A DNA stretch of 9,848 bases, from assembly GCA_016875515.1 (NCBI GenBank), contig VGRA01000058.1, positions 1 through 9,848 on the forward strand, written 5' to 3'. A model generated the notes under the pieces. That model was not told where the DNA came from. It searched no databases and saw only the letters and a program-made list of their open reading frames with translations. The translations under genes and the position numbers were made by a program. Each line of letters begins with the position of its first letter. Within the stretch, counting starts at the first letter, position 1. This document shows, piece after piece, positions 1-6,754 of this stretch. Origin of the DNA: Deltaproteobacteria bacterium (lineage in GTDB: Bacteria > Myxococcota > Myxococcia > Myxococcales > Myxococcaceae).

Positions 1-923
1 AAGCCCGTCCCGGGGATGGTCGCGACCACCGAGTTGTTGACGGTGTTGATGACCGCAATCTCACCCGAGTACAGGCCGGCGTAGGCGCGGCTGCCATCCG
101 GCGAGACGACCACCTTCTCCACCAGGCTACTCACCGGGATGGTGGCGTCCGCGCAGGGGGGAATGACGACGTTTAGGGTGACGGTGCCCTCGCCGCTGGT
201 GGCGAAGCCGTCACTCACGGTGAACAGGAAGCTGTCGGCGCCGGTGTAGCCGGGCGCGGAGGTGTAGGTGAGGTTGGGCGGGGTGCCGGTCAGGGTGCCG
301 TGCTGCGGCGGCACGGTGACGGTGAAGGCGCCCACGGAATCCCCATCCGGGTCACCGCCGGTGAGGGTGAGGGAGGTCCCGCTCTTCGCGTTCGCAGAGA
401 CTGACGCGTCGTCCGCGATGGGGGGCGTGTTGGCCTGCGCAACGCAGCCGGTGATGCACCCGTCCGAGTTGACGGTGTTCTGGTCATCACACGTCTCGTT
501 CGCGTCGGCGTTCACCAGGCCGTCGCCGCAGATGGCCTCGGTGCAGTCCGAGTCGCACGTTGCGGGGGAGGTGGCCGTCGGGTCGCATTCCTCCACGCCC
601 ACGTGGACGACGCCGTCGCCGCAGCGGGCGGCCTCGCAGCTGTTGAGGCAGTCGTCGCAGTCGCTGCCGTTCAGGTCGTCGCACTCCTCGGCGCCGGCTT
701 GGATGATGCCGTCGCCGCAGCGGGCAGGGATGCAGCCCGCGAGGCAGGCGTCGGTGTCCCCGGTGTTGCCGTCGTCGCAGAGCTCCACGCCGGTCTCGAC
801 GAAGCCGTCGCCGCAGCGGGAGAAGAAGCAGGCGGTGGTGCACGCGTCGTTGGCGTTGGTGTTGCCGTCGTCGCAGGCCTCGCCCACCTGGAGGATGCCG
901 TCGCCGCAGGTGCCGGGGAACAC
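1..923 (-). CDS. Cysteine-rich-repeat / Ig-like / YVTN beta-propeller protein, C-terminus off window, N-terminal signal missing
   Basis: The frame is open on the minus strand from just after a TGA at 966-968 to the left edge. The first usable start is a GTG at 921-923, giving 307 visible residues. Seen: five cysteine-rich repeats (about residues 6-164) of the CGDG...CDDGN type; one Ig/cadherin-like domain (about 165-254, with [13 protein letters not shown] and YTGADSF motifs); then the start of a YVTN-type propeller (about 258-307, SPDGSRAYA and [15 protein letters not shown]). Repeat 3 has an extra cysteine pair and repeat 4 lacks the DDGN loop. Such proteins are normally exported and probably work in adhesion or surface binding (inferred). 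Oddity: the first repeat starts five residues after the GTG, with no signal peptide and no Shine-Dalgarno beyond a G-run touching the start. The gene is either 5'-truncated, frameshifted or mis-started. It lies 85 bp after the stop of a tandem relative on the same strand. Domain identity is strong; start and intactness are uncertain. Confidence 0.8.
   Translation of the reverse strand, partial: MFPGTCGDGILQVGEACDDGNTNANDACTTACFFSRCGDGFVETGVELCDDGNTGDTDACLAGCIPARCGDGIIQAGAEECDDLNGSDCDDCLNSCEAARCGDGVVHVGVEECDPTATSPATCDSDCTEAICGDGLVNADANETCDDQNTVNSDGCITGCVAQANTPPIADDASVSANAKSGTSLTLTGGDPDGDSVGAFTVTVPPQHGTLTGTPPNLTYTSAPGYTGADSFLFTVSDGFATSGEGTVTLNVVIPPCADATIPVSSLVEKVVVSPDGSRAYAGLYSGEIAVINTVNNSVVATIPGTG
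432..908 (-). repeat. Five tandem cysteine-rich repeats (93-99 bp units)
   Basis: Five consecutive coding units of 31-33 residues, each starting CGDG, lie at the N-terminal end of the downstream repeat gene. They are more diverged from one another than those of the neighbouring gene: one carries DDLN plus extra cysteines, one has [10 protein letters not shown] in place of the DDGN loop, and the last runs straight into the Ig-like domain. Confidence 0.8.
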
Positions 924-1008
924 CCCCCGAGAGTGATGGATGACCGAAGGCGGAGTTATGGGGCCTCAGCGTAGGTCTACAAGCGACGCATATGCGCTGT
1001 CGGGACCC

Positions 1009-4000
1009 TCAGGGCAGTTCCGCGAACGGCAGCGCGTCCCCCATCTCCCCGGGCTCGTTGCCGCGGGCTTTGAAGTCCTCGATGCCCAGCTCCCCGATGC
1101 CGCCGTTGCCCCAGCACTTCACCTGTCCGGTGGAGAACAGGGCGCAGCTGGACAGCAGCGAGGTGGCCAGCGTGGTGGGGATGAGCCCGGCGCCCAGGGA
1201 GAGGGGGGCGAGCGCATTCCCGGCGTTGGCGGAGGCGTCCCCTCGAGGCGTGGTGTCCCCCTGCCCCAGCTGGCCCGAGGTGTTGGCTCCCCAGCACTTG
1301 ACGGTGGCGTCGTCCAGCAGAGCGCAGGCGTGGCCGGCCCCCAGGGCGACCACGGCAGCGGTACGGCCGGTCCCCAGCAGCGCGGGGGACAGGGACGCCC
1401 CCATTTCGCCTGGGCCGTCCCCCGCGTTACCGGGAGCGCCGCGGAGCAACAGCCCCGAGGAATTGTTGCCCCAGCAGGCGAGGGTGCCGTCCGCCCGGAG
1501 CGTGCAGCTGGTGTTGCCGCGCACAAACAGCCCGGTGGCCGGCTGGCCGCCCAGGTCCACCGGCGGGAGGCCCGCCCCCAGCGTGGCCGGCGTCCCGCCG
1601 CGCCCCACCGTGTCCCCTTGTCCCAGCTGTCCCGCGGAGTTGTCCCCCCAGCACCGCACGGTGCCGTCCTCCATGCGGGCGCAGGCGTGGTTCGTCCCCG
1701 CGGCCAGCTGCACCGCGCGCGGGGCCGGGCCGGGGCCGGTGGAGAGGTCCACGGTGGGCAGCGCGTCCCCCACCGTCCCGGGGCGGTCCCCCACCTGCGT
1801 GAAGCCCCCGTGGCCCAGCTGGCCGAAGTTGTTCTGGCCCCAGCAGAGCACCGCCCCGGTGTCCAGCAGAGCGCAGGTGAAGTTCTTGCCCGCCACCACC
1901 TGCCGCGCGGTGCGGCCGGCCCCCAGGTCCACGGTGGGCAGCGCGTCCCCCAGCTCCCCGGGGAAGGCGCCGCGGCTGGAGGTGTCCCCCAGCCCCAGCT
2001 GGCCATTGGTGTTGCTGCCCCAGCACTTGACGGTGGCGTCCTCCAGCATCGCGCAGAGGTGCTGCCCGCCGCCCGCCAGCATCACCGCGTGGTGGCCCGT
2101 GCCCAGGTCCACGGGGAGAAGGCCGTCCATGGTGCCGGGGAGGTTGCCGCGCGTGAGCGAGTCCCCCTGTCCCAGCTGGCCGCGCACGTTGTGGCCCCAG
2201 CAGCGCACCGCCCCGGAGGGCTGGGCGGGGGAGCTCTCCAGCCGGCAGAAGCTGCCGTCCGTGGCGGACAGCTGGGAGCGCAGCTCGCACGCGGCGGTGC
2301 AGGAGGGGGCCAGCCCCGCCCCGGTGGCCAGCAGGGCCGGCTCGCAGCCCTCCACCCCCACCTGCACGAAGCCGTCCCCGCAGGAAGCGGGGATGCACCC
2401 GGTGAGGCAGCCGTCCGCGTTGCTGCCGTTGCCGTCGTCGCAGGGCTCTACGCCGGCGCGGACGAAGCCGTCCCCGCAGCGGGCCGGCTGGCAGCTGCCG
2501 GGGCACCCGTCCGAGTCATCTCCGTTGCCGTCGTCACACCCCTCCACGCCCGCCTGGACGCGCCCGTCCCCGCACGAGGCGGGGATGCAGCCTGGGAGGC
2601 AGGCGTCGGTCTGCACTGTGTTGCCGTCGTCGCAGGGCTCCACCCCGGCGTGGACGAAGCCGTCTCCGCAGCGGGCCTCGAGGCACAGGTGGGTGCAGCC
2701 GTCGGAGTCGTCCGCGTTGCCGTCGTCGCAGGCCTCCACGCCCACCTGGACGTGGCCGTCCCCGCAGGACGCGGGGACGCAGCCGGTGAGGCAGGCGTCC
2801 GTGTCCACGGCGTTGCCGTCGTCACAGGGCTCGACCCCTGCCTGGACGAAGCCGTCCCCGCAGGAGGCGGCCGCGCACGAGGCGAGGCAGCCGTCCGTCT
2901 CGTCGGCGTTGCCGTCGTCGCAGGGCTCCACGCCGGCCCGGGCGAAGCCGTCCCCGCAGCGCGCGGTCTTGCAGGTGCGCGGGCAGCCGTCCGTGTCATC
3001 CGTGTTGCCGTCGTCGCAGTCCTCCACCTCCTGCTGCACCACGCCGTCCCCGCAGCCGGCGGTGAGGCAGGAGGCGAGGCAGCCGTCGCCGTTGTCGGTG
3101 TTGCCGTCGTCGCAGGCCTCCACTCCGGCGTGGACGAAGCCGTCTCCGCAGAGGGCAACGCTGCAGTCGGAGAGGCAGGCGTCCGTCTCCACGGTGTTGG
3201 CGTCGTCGCAGTCCTCCACGCCGGCGTGGACGTGGCGGTCCCCGCACCGGGCGGGGGTGCAGTCGTTGAGGCAGCCGTCGTTGTTGCTGCCGTTGCCGTC
3301 GTCGCACGCCTCGAAGCCCTGCCGCGTCACGCCGTCCCCGCAGCGGGGGAGGACGCACCCGGTGAGGCAACCGTCCGCGTCGCTGGTATTGCCGTCGTCG
3401 CAGGGTTCCACGCCGGCCTGCACGAAGCCGTCCCCGCAGGAGGGCGGGACGCAGCCCTGCACGCAGGTGTCCGAGTTGTCCGAGTTGCCGTCGTCGCACG
3501 CCTCCACGCCGGGCCAGAGGATGCCGTCCCCGCAGAAGGCGCGCTGGCAGGTGACGAGGCAGTCGTCCAGGTTGGAGGCGTTGCCGTCGTCGCAGGCCTC
3601 GCCGGGCTGCACCACGCCGTCTCCGCAGGTGGGCAGGGCGCAGTCGGTGTCACAGCCGTCCGCGTTGTCCGAGTTGCCGTCGTCGCAGGCCTCCACGCCT
3701 GTGCGAACCACGCCGTCCCCGCAGCGGGAGAGGACGCACCCGGTGAGGCAACCGTCGGTGTCGTCCGCGTTGCCGTCGTCGCAGGGTTCCACGCCTGCGC
3801 GCACCACGCCGTCCCCGCAGCGGGGCAGGGTGCAGGCGTTGGTGCAGCGGTCGGTGTTGTCGGTGTTGCCGTCGTCGCAGGCCTCGCCCGCCTGCAGGTG
3901 ACCATCTCCACACAGCGGGCGCCGGCAGTCCGTGCGGCAGTCGTCCGTGTTGTCTGGGTTGCCGTCGTCGCAGGCCTCCACGCCCGCGTGGAGGAAGCCG

Positions 4001-4221
4001 TCCCCGCAGCGGGCGCGCTGGCAGGTGGTGAGGCAGCCGTCCACGTTGGAGAGGTTGCCGTCGTCGCACACCTCGGTGGCCTGGAGGATGCCGTCCCCGC
4101 AGCCCTCCTCCGGCAGGGCGGTGCCGGCGTTCGGCGGGACGGGCGGTGCCGGGGGTGGCCGCGGGCTGCACGCCGCGGCGAGCAGGCACAGGGCGGCGAG
4201 CGCGGGCAGGAGGGGGCGCAT
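1009..4221 (-). CDS. Lipoprotein with 18-19 myxobacterial cysteine-rich repeats and a C-terminal seven-bladed RCC1 propeller
   Basis: 1070 residues. ATG at 4219-4221 with GAGG a few bases upstream; TGA at 1009-1011. Residues 1-18 are a lipoprotein signal peptide (MRPLLPALAALCLLAAAC, Cys18 the predicted lipidated residue), followed by a proline-rich linker. Residues 41-613 are 18 complete repeats of 31 or 32 residues with four cysteines each (CGDG, C-DDGN, DGC, C). A degenerate 19th unit runs to about 650. Residues 651-1070 hold seven RCC1 motifs (CWG-x-N-x-x-GQLG-x-G type), with CWG cysteines at 674, 733, 793, 857, 916, 976 and 1036. Seven blades is the classical RCC1 closed-propeller number. 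No MYXO-CTERM tail is present, so the N-terminal lipid is the only visible anchor. The arrangement suggests a disulfide-rich stalk presenting a binding propeller outside the cytoplasm (inferred); the ligand is unknown. It is divergent from the COG4880 gene, and its relative follows 85 bp downstream. Confidence 0.92.
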   Translation of the reverse strand: MRPLLPALAALCLLAAACSPRPPPAPPVPPNAGTALPEEGCGDGILQATEVCDDGNLSNVDGCLTTCQRARCGDGFLHAGVEACDDGNPDNTDDCRTDCRRPLCGDGHLQAGEACDDGNTDNTDRCTNACTLPRCGDGVVRAGVEPCDDGNADDTDGCLTGCVLSRCGDGVVRTGVEACDDGNSDNADGCDTDCALPTCGDGVVQPGEACDDGNASNLDDCLVTCQRAFCGDGILWPGVEACDDGNSDNSDTCVQGCVPPSCGDGFVQAGVEPCDDGNTSDADGCLTGCVLPRCGDGVTRQGFEACDDGNGSNNDGCLNDCTPARCGDRHVHAGVEDCDDANTVETDACLSDCSVALCGDGFVHAGVEACDDGNTDNGDGCLASCLTAGCGDGVVQQEVEDCDDGNTDDTDGCPRTCKTARCGDGFARAGVEPCDDGNADETDGCLASCAAASCGDGFVQAGVEPCDDGNAVDTDACLTGCVPASCGDGHVQVGVEACDDGNADDSDGCTHLCLEARCGDGFVHAGVEPCDDGNTVQTDACLPGCIPASCGDGRVQAGVEGCDDGNGDDSDGCPGSCQPARCGDGFVRAGVEPCDDGNGSNADGCLTGCIPASCGDGFVQVGVEGCEPALLATGAGLAPSCTAACELRSQLSATDGSFCRLESSPAQPSGAVRCWGHNVRGQLGQGDSLTRGNLPGTMDGLLPVDLGTGHHAVMLAGGGQHLCAMLEDATVKCWGSNTNGQLGLGDTSSRGAFPGELGDALPTVDLGAGRTARQVVAGKNFTCALLDTGAVLCWGQNNFGQLGHGGFTQVGDRPGTVGDALPTVDLSTGPGPAPRAVQLAAGTNHACARMEDGTVRCWGDNSAGQLGQGDTVGRGGTPATLGAGLPPVDLGGQPATGLFVRGNTSCTLRADGTLACWGNNSSGLLLRGAPGNAGDGPGEMGASLSPALLGTGRTAAVVALGAGHACALLDDATVKCWGANTSGQLGQGDTTPRGDASANAGNALAPLSLGAGLIPTTLATSLLSSCALFSTGQVKCWGNGGIGELGIEDFKARGNEPGEMGDALPFAELP
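2383..4101 (-). repeat. 18-copy tandem coding repeat, 96-bp period (three units of 93 bp)
   Basis: Starting at the first CGDG codon (4099-4101), 18 units follow without interruption: 15 of 32 codons and 3 of 31 codons (units 1, 3 and 6). The DNA cores recur in each unit (plus-strand reading GCCGTCCCCGCAG and TTGCCGTCGTCGCA), while the loop between the second and third cysteine varies. Unit 10 is the most deviant of the complete units (CGDR and DDAN). A degenerate 19th unit (about 2272-2382) leads into the propeller. Arrays like this can change copy number by recombination. Confidence 0.9.
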
Positions 4222-4258
4222 GGATCCTCAGTTTGCTGCAGGGCGCCCCTTCCACGCC

Positions 4259-4274
4259 CCTCAAGTTTCTGAGG
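4259..4274. promoter_or_regulatory. Inverted repeat, candidate operator or activator site
   Basis: CCTCA-N6-TGAGG lies in the divergent region, 38 bp upstream of the repeat-lipoprotein ATG and about 87 bp upstream of the start point predicted for the sigma-54-like promoter. That distance would suit an enhancer-binding activator site. The arms are only 5 bp, so chance is possible. Confidence 0.25.
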
Positions 4275-4283
4275 TAATAGCGC

Positions 4284-4307
4284 CCGGTGGCAGCCGTAAG
4301 CTACCGG
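4284..4307. promoter_or_regulatory. Inverted repeat CCGGTGGC-N8-GCTACCGG, candidate regulator site
   Basis: Two 8-base arms match as an inverted repeat at 7 of 8 positions around an 8-base spacer. The site is 20 bp upstream of the -24 element of the sigma-54-like promoter and inside the divergent region, so it could serve either gene. No regulator gene is visible in the window. Confidence 0.3.
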
Positions 4308-4325
4308 AATTCGCCACGCGTTGCG

Positions 4326-4342
4326 TTGGCACGGGCATGGCA
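4326..4342 (+). promoter_or_regulatory. Candidate sigma-54 (-24/-12) promoter
   Basis: TTGGCACGGGCATGGCA matches the consensus YTGGCACGRNNNTTGCW at all fixed positions but one (G for the second T of the -12 box). The GG (4328-4329) and GC (4340-4341) dinucleotides are exactly 12 bases apart, as required. Transcription would start near 4353 and leave a leader of about 38 bases before the ATG at 4391. Sigma-54 promoters with enhancer-binding proteins are abundant in myxobacteria (established knowledge). This one is predicted from sequence only. Confidence 0.55.
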
Positions 4343-4377
4343 CACCGGGGACGCGGCCTGATTTTCCCCAGGCATTC

Positions 4378-4383
4378 AAGGAG
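4378..4383 (+). promoter_or_regulatory. Ribosome binding site deciding the start of the COG4880 lipoprotein
   Basis: AAGGAG lies 7 bases before the ATG at 4391. It fixes this start over upstream in-frame codons, and the protein then begins directly with a lipoprotein signal peptide. Confidence 0.8.
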
Positions 4384-4390
4384 AACCCAT

Positions 4391-6496
4391 ATGGCACGCA
4401 GGACGACACAGGCAGCGGCGGTGGCGCTGGCGGCGGCGCTCGCCGGGTGCAGCAACAAGCTCCCGGACGCGCAGCCGTTGGTGAAGCGGGCGGCGCTTCA
4501 GTCCTTCACGGACTGCGCCTCGCTGGAGGACTACATCGAGGACAACGCGGTGCTGGACATGCGCAGCCAGCTGGAACTGCAGCGGGACGGCTACGGCGGC
4601 GGGTGGAGGGGCTTTGGTGGGCCGGAGAAGATGGCTGCGGACGCGGCGGCCCCGAACGCGGCGGGGGGGGGCAAGGCCAACAGCGCGGCCCCTTCCGCCT
4701 ACACCACCACCAACACCCAGGTGGCCGGGGTGGACGAGGCGGACTTCGTGAAGAACGACGGGACGCGCATCTTCGTCCTGTCCGGCAACAAGCTCTACAG
4801 CACGCTGTCCTGGCCCGCCTCCGCGCTGGCGCTGCAGGGCAGCCTGGAGCTGGAGGGCCACCCGCGGGAGATGTTCTTGGACGGGGACACCGTGGTGGTC
4901 TTCAGCGCCGTGTACCAGTCCTACCCGCTCGACAGCGGCAACGGCGGAGGGGCGGTGGGGGAAGCGGCGGAGCCGGGGTACATCGGCTCGCCGTGGTACG
5001 GCTACACCAACGCCACCAAGGTGACGGTGGTGGACGTCTCCAACCTGGCCCAGCCGGTGGCCGCGCGCGCCTGGTACCTGCCGGGCGACTACGCCAACTC
5101 GCGCCGGGTGGGGCAGTCCGTGCGGCTGGTGCTGCGGGACAACTTCCGGTGGCCCTCGGCGGTGAAGTGGTGGGTGGACTGGGAGGAGGGGCTGGAGAAC
5201 GACCAGCCGAAGCTGCGGGCGAAGTACGACGCGCTCATCGCCCAGAACGAGTCCACCATCCGCTCGGCCGCGCTGTCTGACTGGCTGCCCGAGGGAAAGC
5301 TGACCCAGCCGGACGGCTCCCAGGTGACGCTGCCGTACGCGTGCACGGACTTCGCCCACGTCAACGCCCCCACCCGCAACGGGCTGGTGACGGTGGCAAC
5401 CCTGGACCTGAACAACCCGCAGCCATCCCTGCAGCGCGTCTCGGTGGTGGGCGAGGTGGGGGAGATCTTCGCCTCCCACACGAACCTCTACGTCACCAAC
5501 CGCCACTGGTGGTGGTGGCCGGCCCCCGGGCAGGCGGACCACACCTACCTCCACAAGTTCGACATCTCGCAGCCGGACACCACCACGTACGTCGCCTCGG
5601 GCGGAGTGGCGGGCCACATCGTGGACCAGTTCTCCATGGACGAGGACGCCGCGGGCTTCTTCCGGATTGCCACCACCACCACCAGCCGCGTGGCAGACGT
5701 GCTCAACCCGCTCAACACCTGGGGCATCCTGGAGACCACCAACCGCGTCTCGGTGATGGGGGAGAACGCCGGGGAGCTCGTGCTGGTGGGCCAGACGCCG
5801 GAGATGGCCAAGGGGGAGCGCATCTACAGCAGCCGCTTCGTGGGGACGAAGGGGTATGTCGTCACGTTCAAGCAGGTGGACCCGCTCTTCACGATTGATC
5901 TCACCAACCCACAGGCCCCCACCGTGGTGGGCGAGCTCAAGGTGCCGGGCTTTAGCAGCTACATCCACCCGCTGGGCCCCAACCACCTGCTCACCATTGG
6001 CACCTACATCCCGGAGAACAGCACCAACTGGCAGGAGCGGGCGCTGCAGCTGTCCATCTTCGACGTGAGCAACTTCGCCGCCCCGGTGCAGACGCACAAC
6101 CATCTGGTGGGCACCGCCTCCAGCTGGAGCGAGGCGGCGTATGACCACCGCGCCTTCAACCACTTCCCGGCCAAGGGGCTGCTCGCCATCCCGTTCTTCG
6201 ACTGGAGCTACAGCGCCGCCAACTACTGGGACAGCTTCCTCTCCGAGCTGCGCGTGTTCGGCGTGGACGCGCAGGCGGGCTTCACGGTGAAGGGCTCGCT
6301 GTCGCTGTCGGACCTGTACCGGGACTACGGCTACAACAGCTGGTCCTGGTACTGGAGCCCCGAGGTGAGGCGCAGCGTGATGGCGGATGACTACGTGTAC
6401 GCCATCTCGGACGCCGGCATCCGCGTGGCCCACGTGGGCAGCCTGTCCACGCCCCTGGCCACGGTGAAGTTCGACGGGGTGAGCACCAAGCCGTAG
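4391..6496 (+). CDS. Lipoprotein with beta-propeller domain (COG4880 / PF09826 family)
   Basis: 701 residues, ATG at 4391 behind a good AAGGAG; the frame is open further upstream but those codons are not credible. Residues 1-20 form a lipoprotein signal peptide (basic MARR start, alanine-rich core, LAGC lipobox at 17-20). The family signature follows at about 108-134 (NTQVAGVDEADFVKNDG, then IFVLSGNKL). Further family-like segments are ASHTNLYVTNRHWWWW, HIVDQFSMDEDAAGFFRIATTT, GERIYSSRFVGTKGYVVTF with DPLFTIDLTNPQAPTVVGELK, and PGFSSYIHPLGPNHLLTIG. The family comprises secreted proteins with a propeller distantly related to WD40; its biochemical role is not established and none is visible here. 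The length is normal and the frame intact. It is preceded by a sigma-54-like promoter and followed by a strong terminator 26 bases after the stop, so it is probably monocistronic and conditionally expressed (inferred). Confidence 0.93.
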   Translation: MARRTTQAAAVALAAALAGCSNKLPDAQPLVKRAALQSFTDCASLEDYIEDNAVLDMRSQLELQRDGYGGGWRGFGGPEKMAADAAAPNAAGGGKANSAAPSAYTTTNTQVAGVDEADFVKNDGTRIFVLSGNKLYSTLSWPASALALQGSLELEGHPREMFLDGDTVVVFSAVYQSYPLDSGNGGGAVGEAAEPGYIGSPWYGYTNATKVTVVDVSNLAQPVAARAWYLPGDYANSRRVGQSVRLVLRDNFRWPSAVKWWVDWEEGLENDQPKLRAKYDALIAQNESTIRSAALSDWLPEGKLTQPDGSQVTLPYACTDFAHVNAPTRNGLVTVATLDLNNPQPSLQRVSVVGEVGEIFASHTNLYVTNRHWWWWPAPGQADHTYLHKFDISQPDTTTYVASGGVAGHIVDQFSMDEDAAGFFRIATTTTSRVADVLNPLNTWGILETTNRVSVMGENAGELVLVGQTPEMAKGERIYSSRFVGTKGYVVTFKQVDPLFTIDLTNPQAPTVVGELKVPGFSSYIHPLGPNHLLTIGTYIPENSTNWQERALQLSIFDVSNFAAPVQTHNHLVGTASSWSEAAYDHRAFNHFPAKGLLAIPFFDWSYSAANYWDSFLSELRVFGVDAQAGFTVKGSLSLSDLYRDYGYNSWSWYWSPEVRRSVMADDYVYAISDAGIRVAHVGSLSTPLATVKFDGVSTKP

Positions 6497-6522
6497 CTGT
6501 CCTCGGCGTGGTGCAGGGTGCG

Positions 6523-6575
6523 CGAGGGGTGGCGTGCCGGGGAGTCCTCCCGGCACCCCGCCCCTCGGGTGTTTT
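6523..6575 (+). terminator. Strong intrinsic terminator after the COG4880 gene
   Basis: A near-perfect hairpin spans 6523-6567. Its outer arms are CGAGGGG/CCCCTCG and its inner arms GTGCCGGG/CCCGGCAC, with only one mismatch and one G-T pair between them and a short loop around 6543-6549. It is followed by GGTGTTTT. It begins 26 bases after the TAG, and the T-run is on the plus side only, so it acts on plus-strand transcripts. Confidence 0.8.
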
Positions 6576-6657
6576 CAGGGCGCTCGCATCTCAGTGACGC
6601 GCGCCGTTCGTCTTCGCGCCGCTGGGGCCGGGGAGAGGACCGTTTTTCGCCTGACAC

Positions 6658-6693
6658 GGATTGCGCCCGGGCAGGGTGTCCCAGGTGCAATCC
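6658..6693. other. 36-base hairpin between convergent genes
   Basis: GGATTGC at 6658-6664 pairs with GCAATCC at 6687-6693. The stem continues inward to about 14 bp with one wobble and one mismatch, around an 8-base loop. It lies 61 bases beyond the stop of the minus-strand MFS gene. Neither side has a T-run, so it is a possible transcript-end or stability element for the MFS mRNA, not a classical terminator. Confidence 0.4.
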
Positions 6694-6715
6694 ATTGCCA
6701 GCCCACGCGGCGCAG

Positions 6716-6754
6716 CACCCGCACCGACAAGCCTCGCCTTCCCTGCGGGTGTTT
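6716..6754 (+). terminator. Weak hairpin plus T-run against the 3' end of the MFS gene
   Basis: CACCCGCA (6716-6723) pairs perfectly with TGCGGGTG (6744-6751) over a 20-base loop, and TTTT follows. In orientation it would stop plus-strand readthrough from entering the MFS gene antisense. The downstream arm and tail share the 13-mer CGGGTGTTTTCAG with the first terminator. The long loop makes its efficiency doubtful. Confidence 0.35.

Noticed and set aside
918..991. Possible relic signal peptide ahead of the truncated gene: ATG at 989-991 (MRRL) and a lipobox-like LGGC in the same frame 24 codons on
   Set aside because: Two stop codons interrupt it, the middle is not hydrophobic, and there is no ribosome site, so chance is the simpler explanation. 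It remains worth comparing with orthologues.
987..996. Perfect palindrome CGCATATGCG between the two repeat genes as an operator
   Set aside because: Ten bases is short, it contains a common hexamer, and no promoter-like elements were seen beside it.
2272..4101. Regular 96-bp units considered as a CRISPR array
   Set aside because: The units are whole codons encoding a known cysteine-rich repeat, with no short identical repeats alternating with unique spacers and no cas genes.
940..4272. Long plus-strand open frames (1110 and 969 codons) across the repeat gene
   Set aside because: They are antisense to the repeat-RCC1 gene. Their alanine/valine/histidine or serine/proline-rich 32-residue periodicity is just the 96-bp repeat read on the other strand.
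4376..6556. Minus-strand open frame of 726 codons opposite the COG4880 gene
   Set aside because: Its sequence is rich in His, Val, Arg and Gly with no domain. It comes from high third-position GC of the real gene, which has family motifs throughout.
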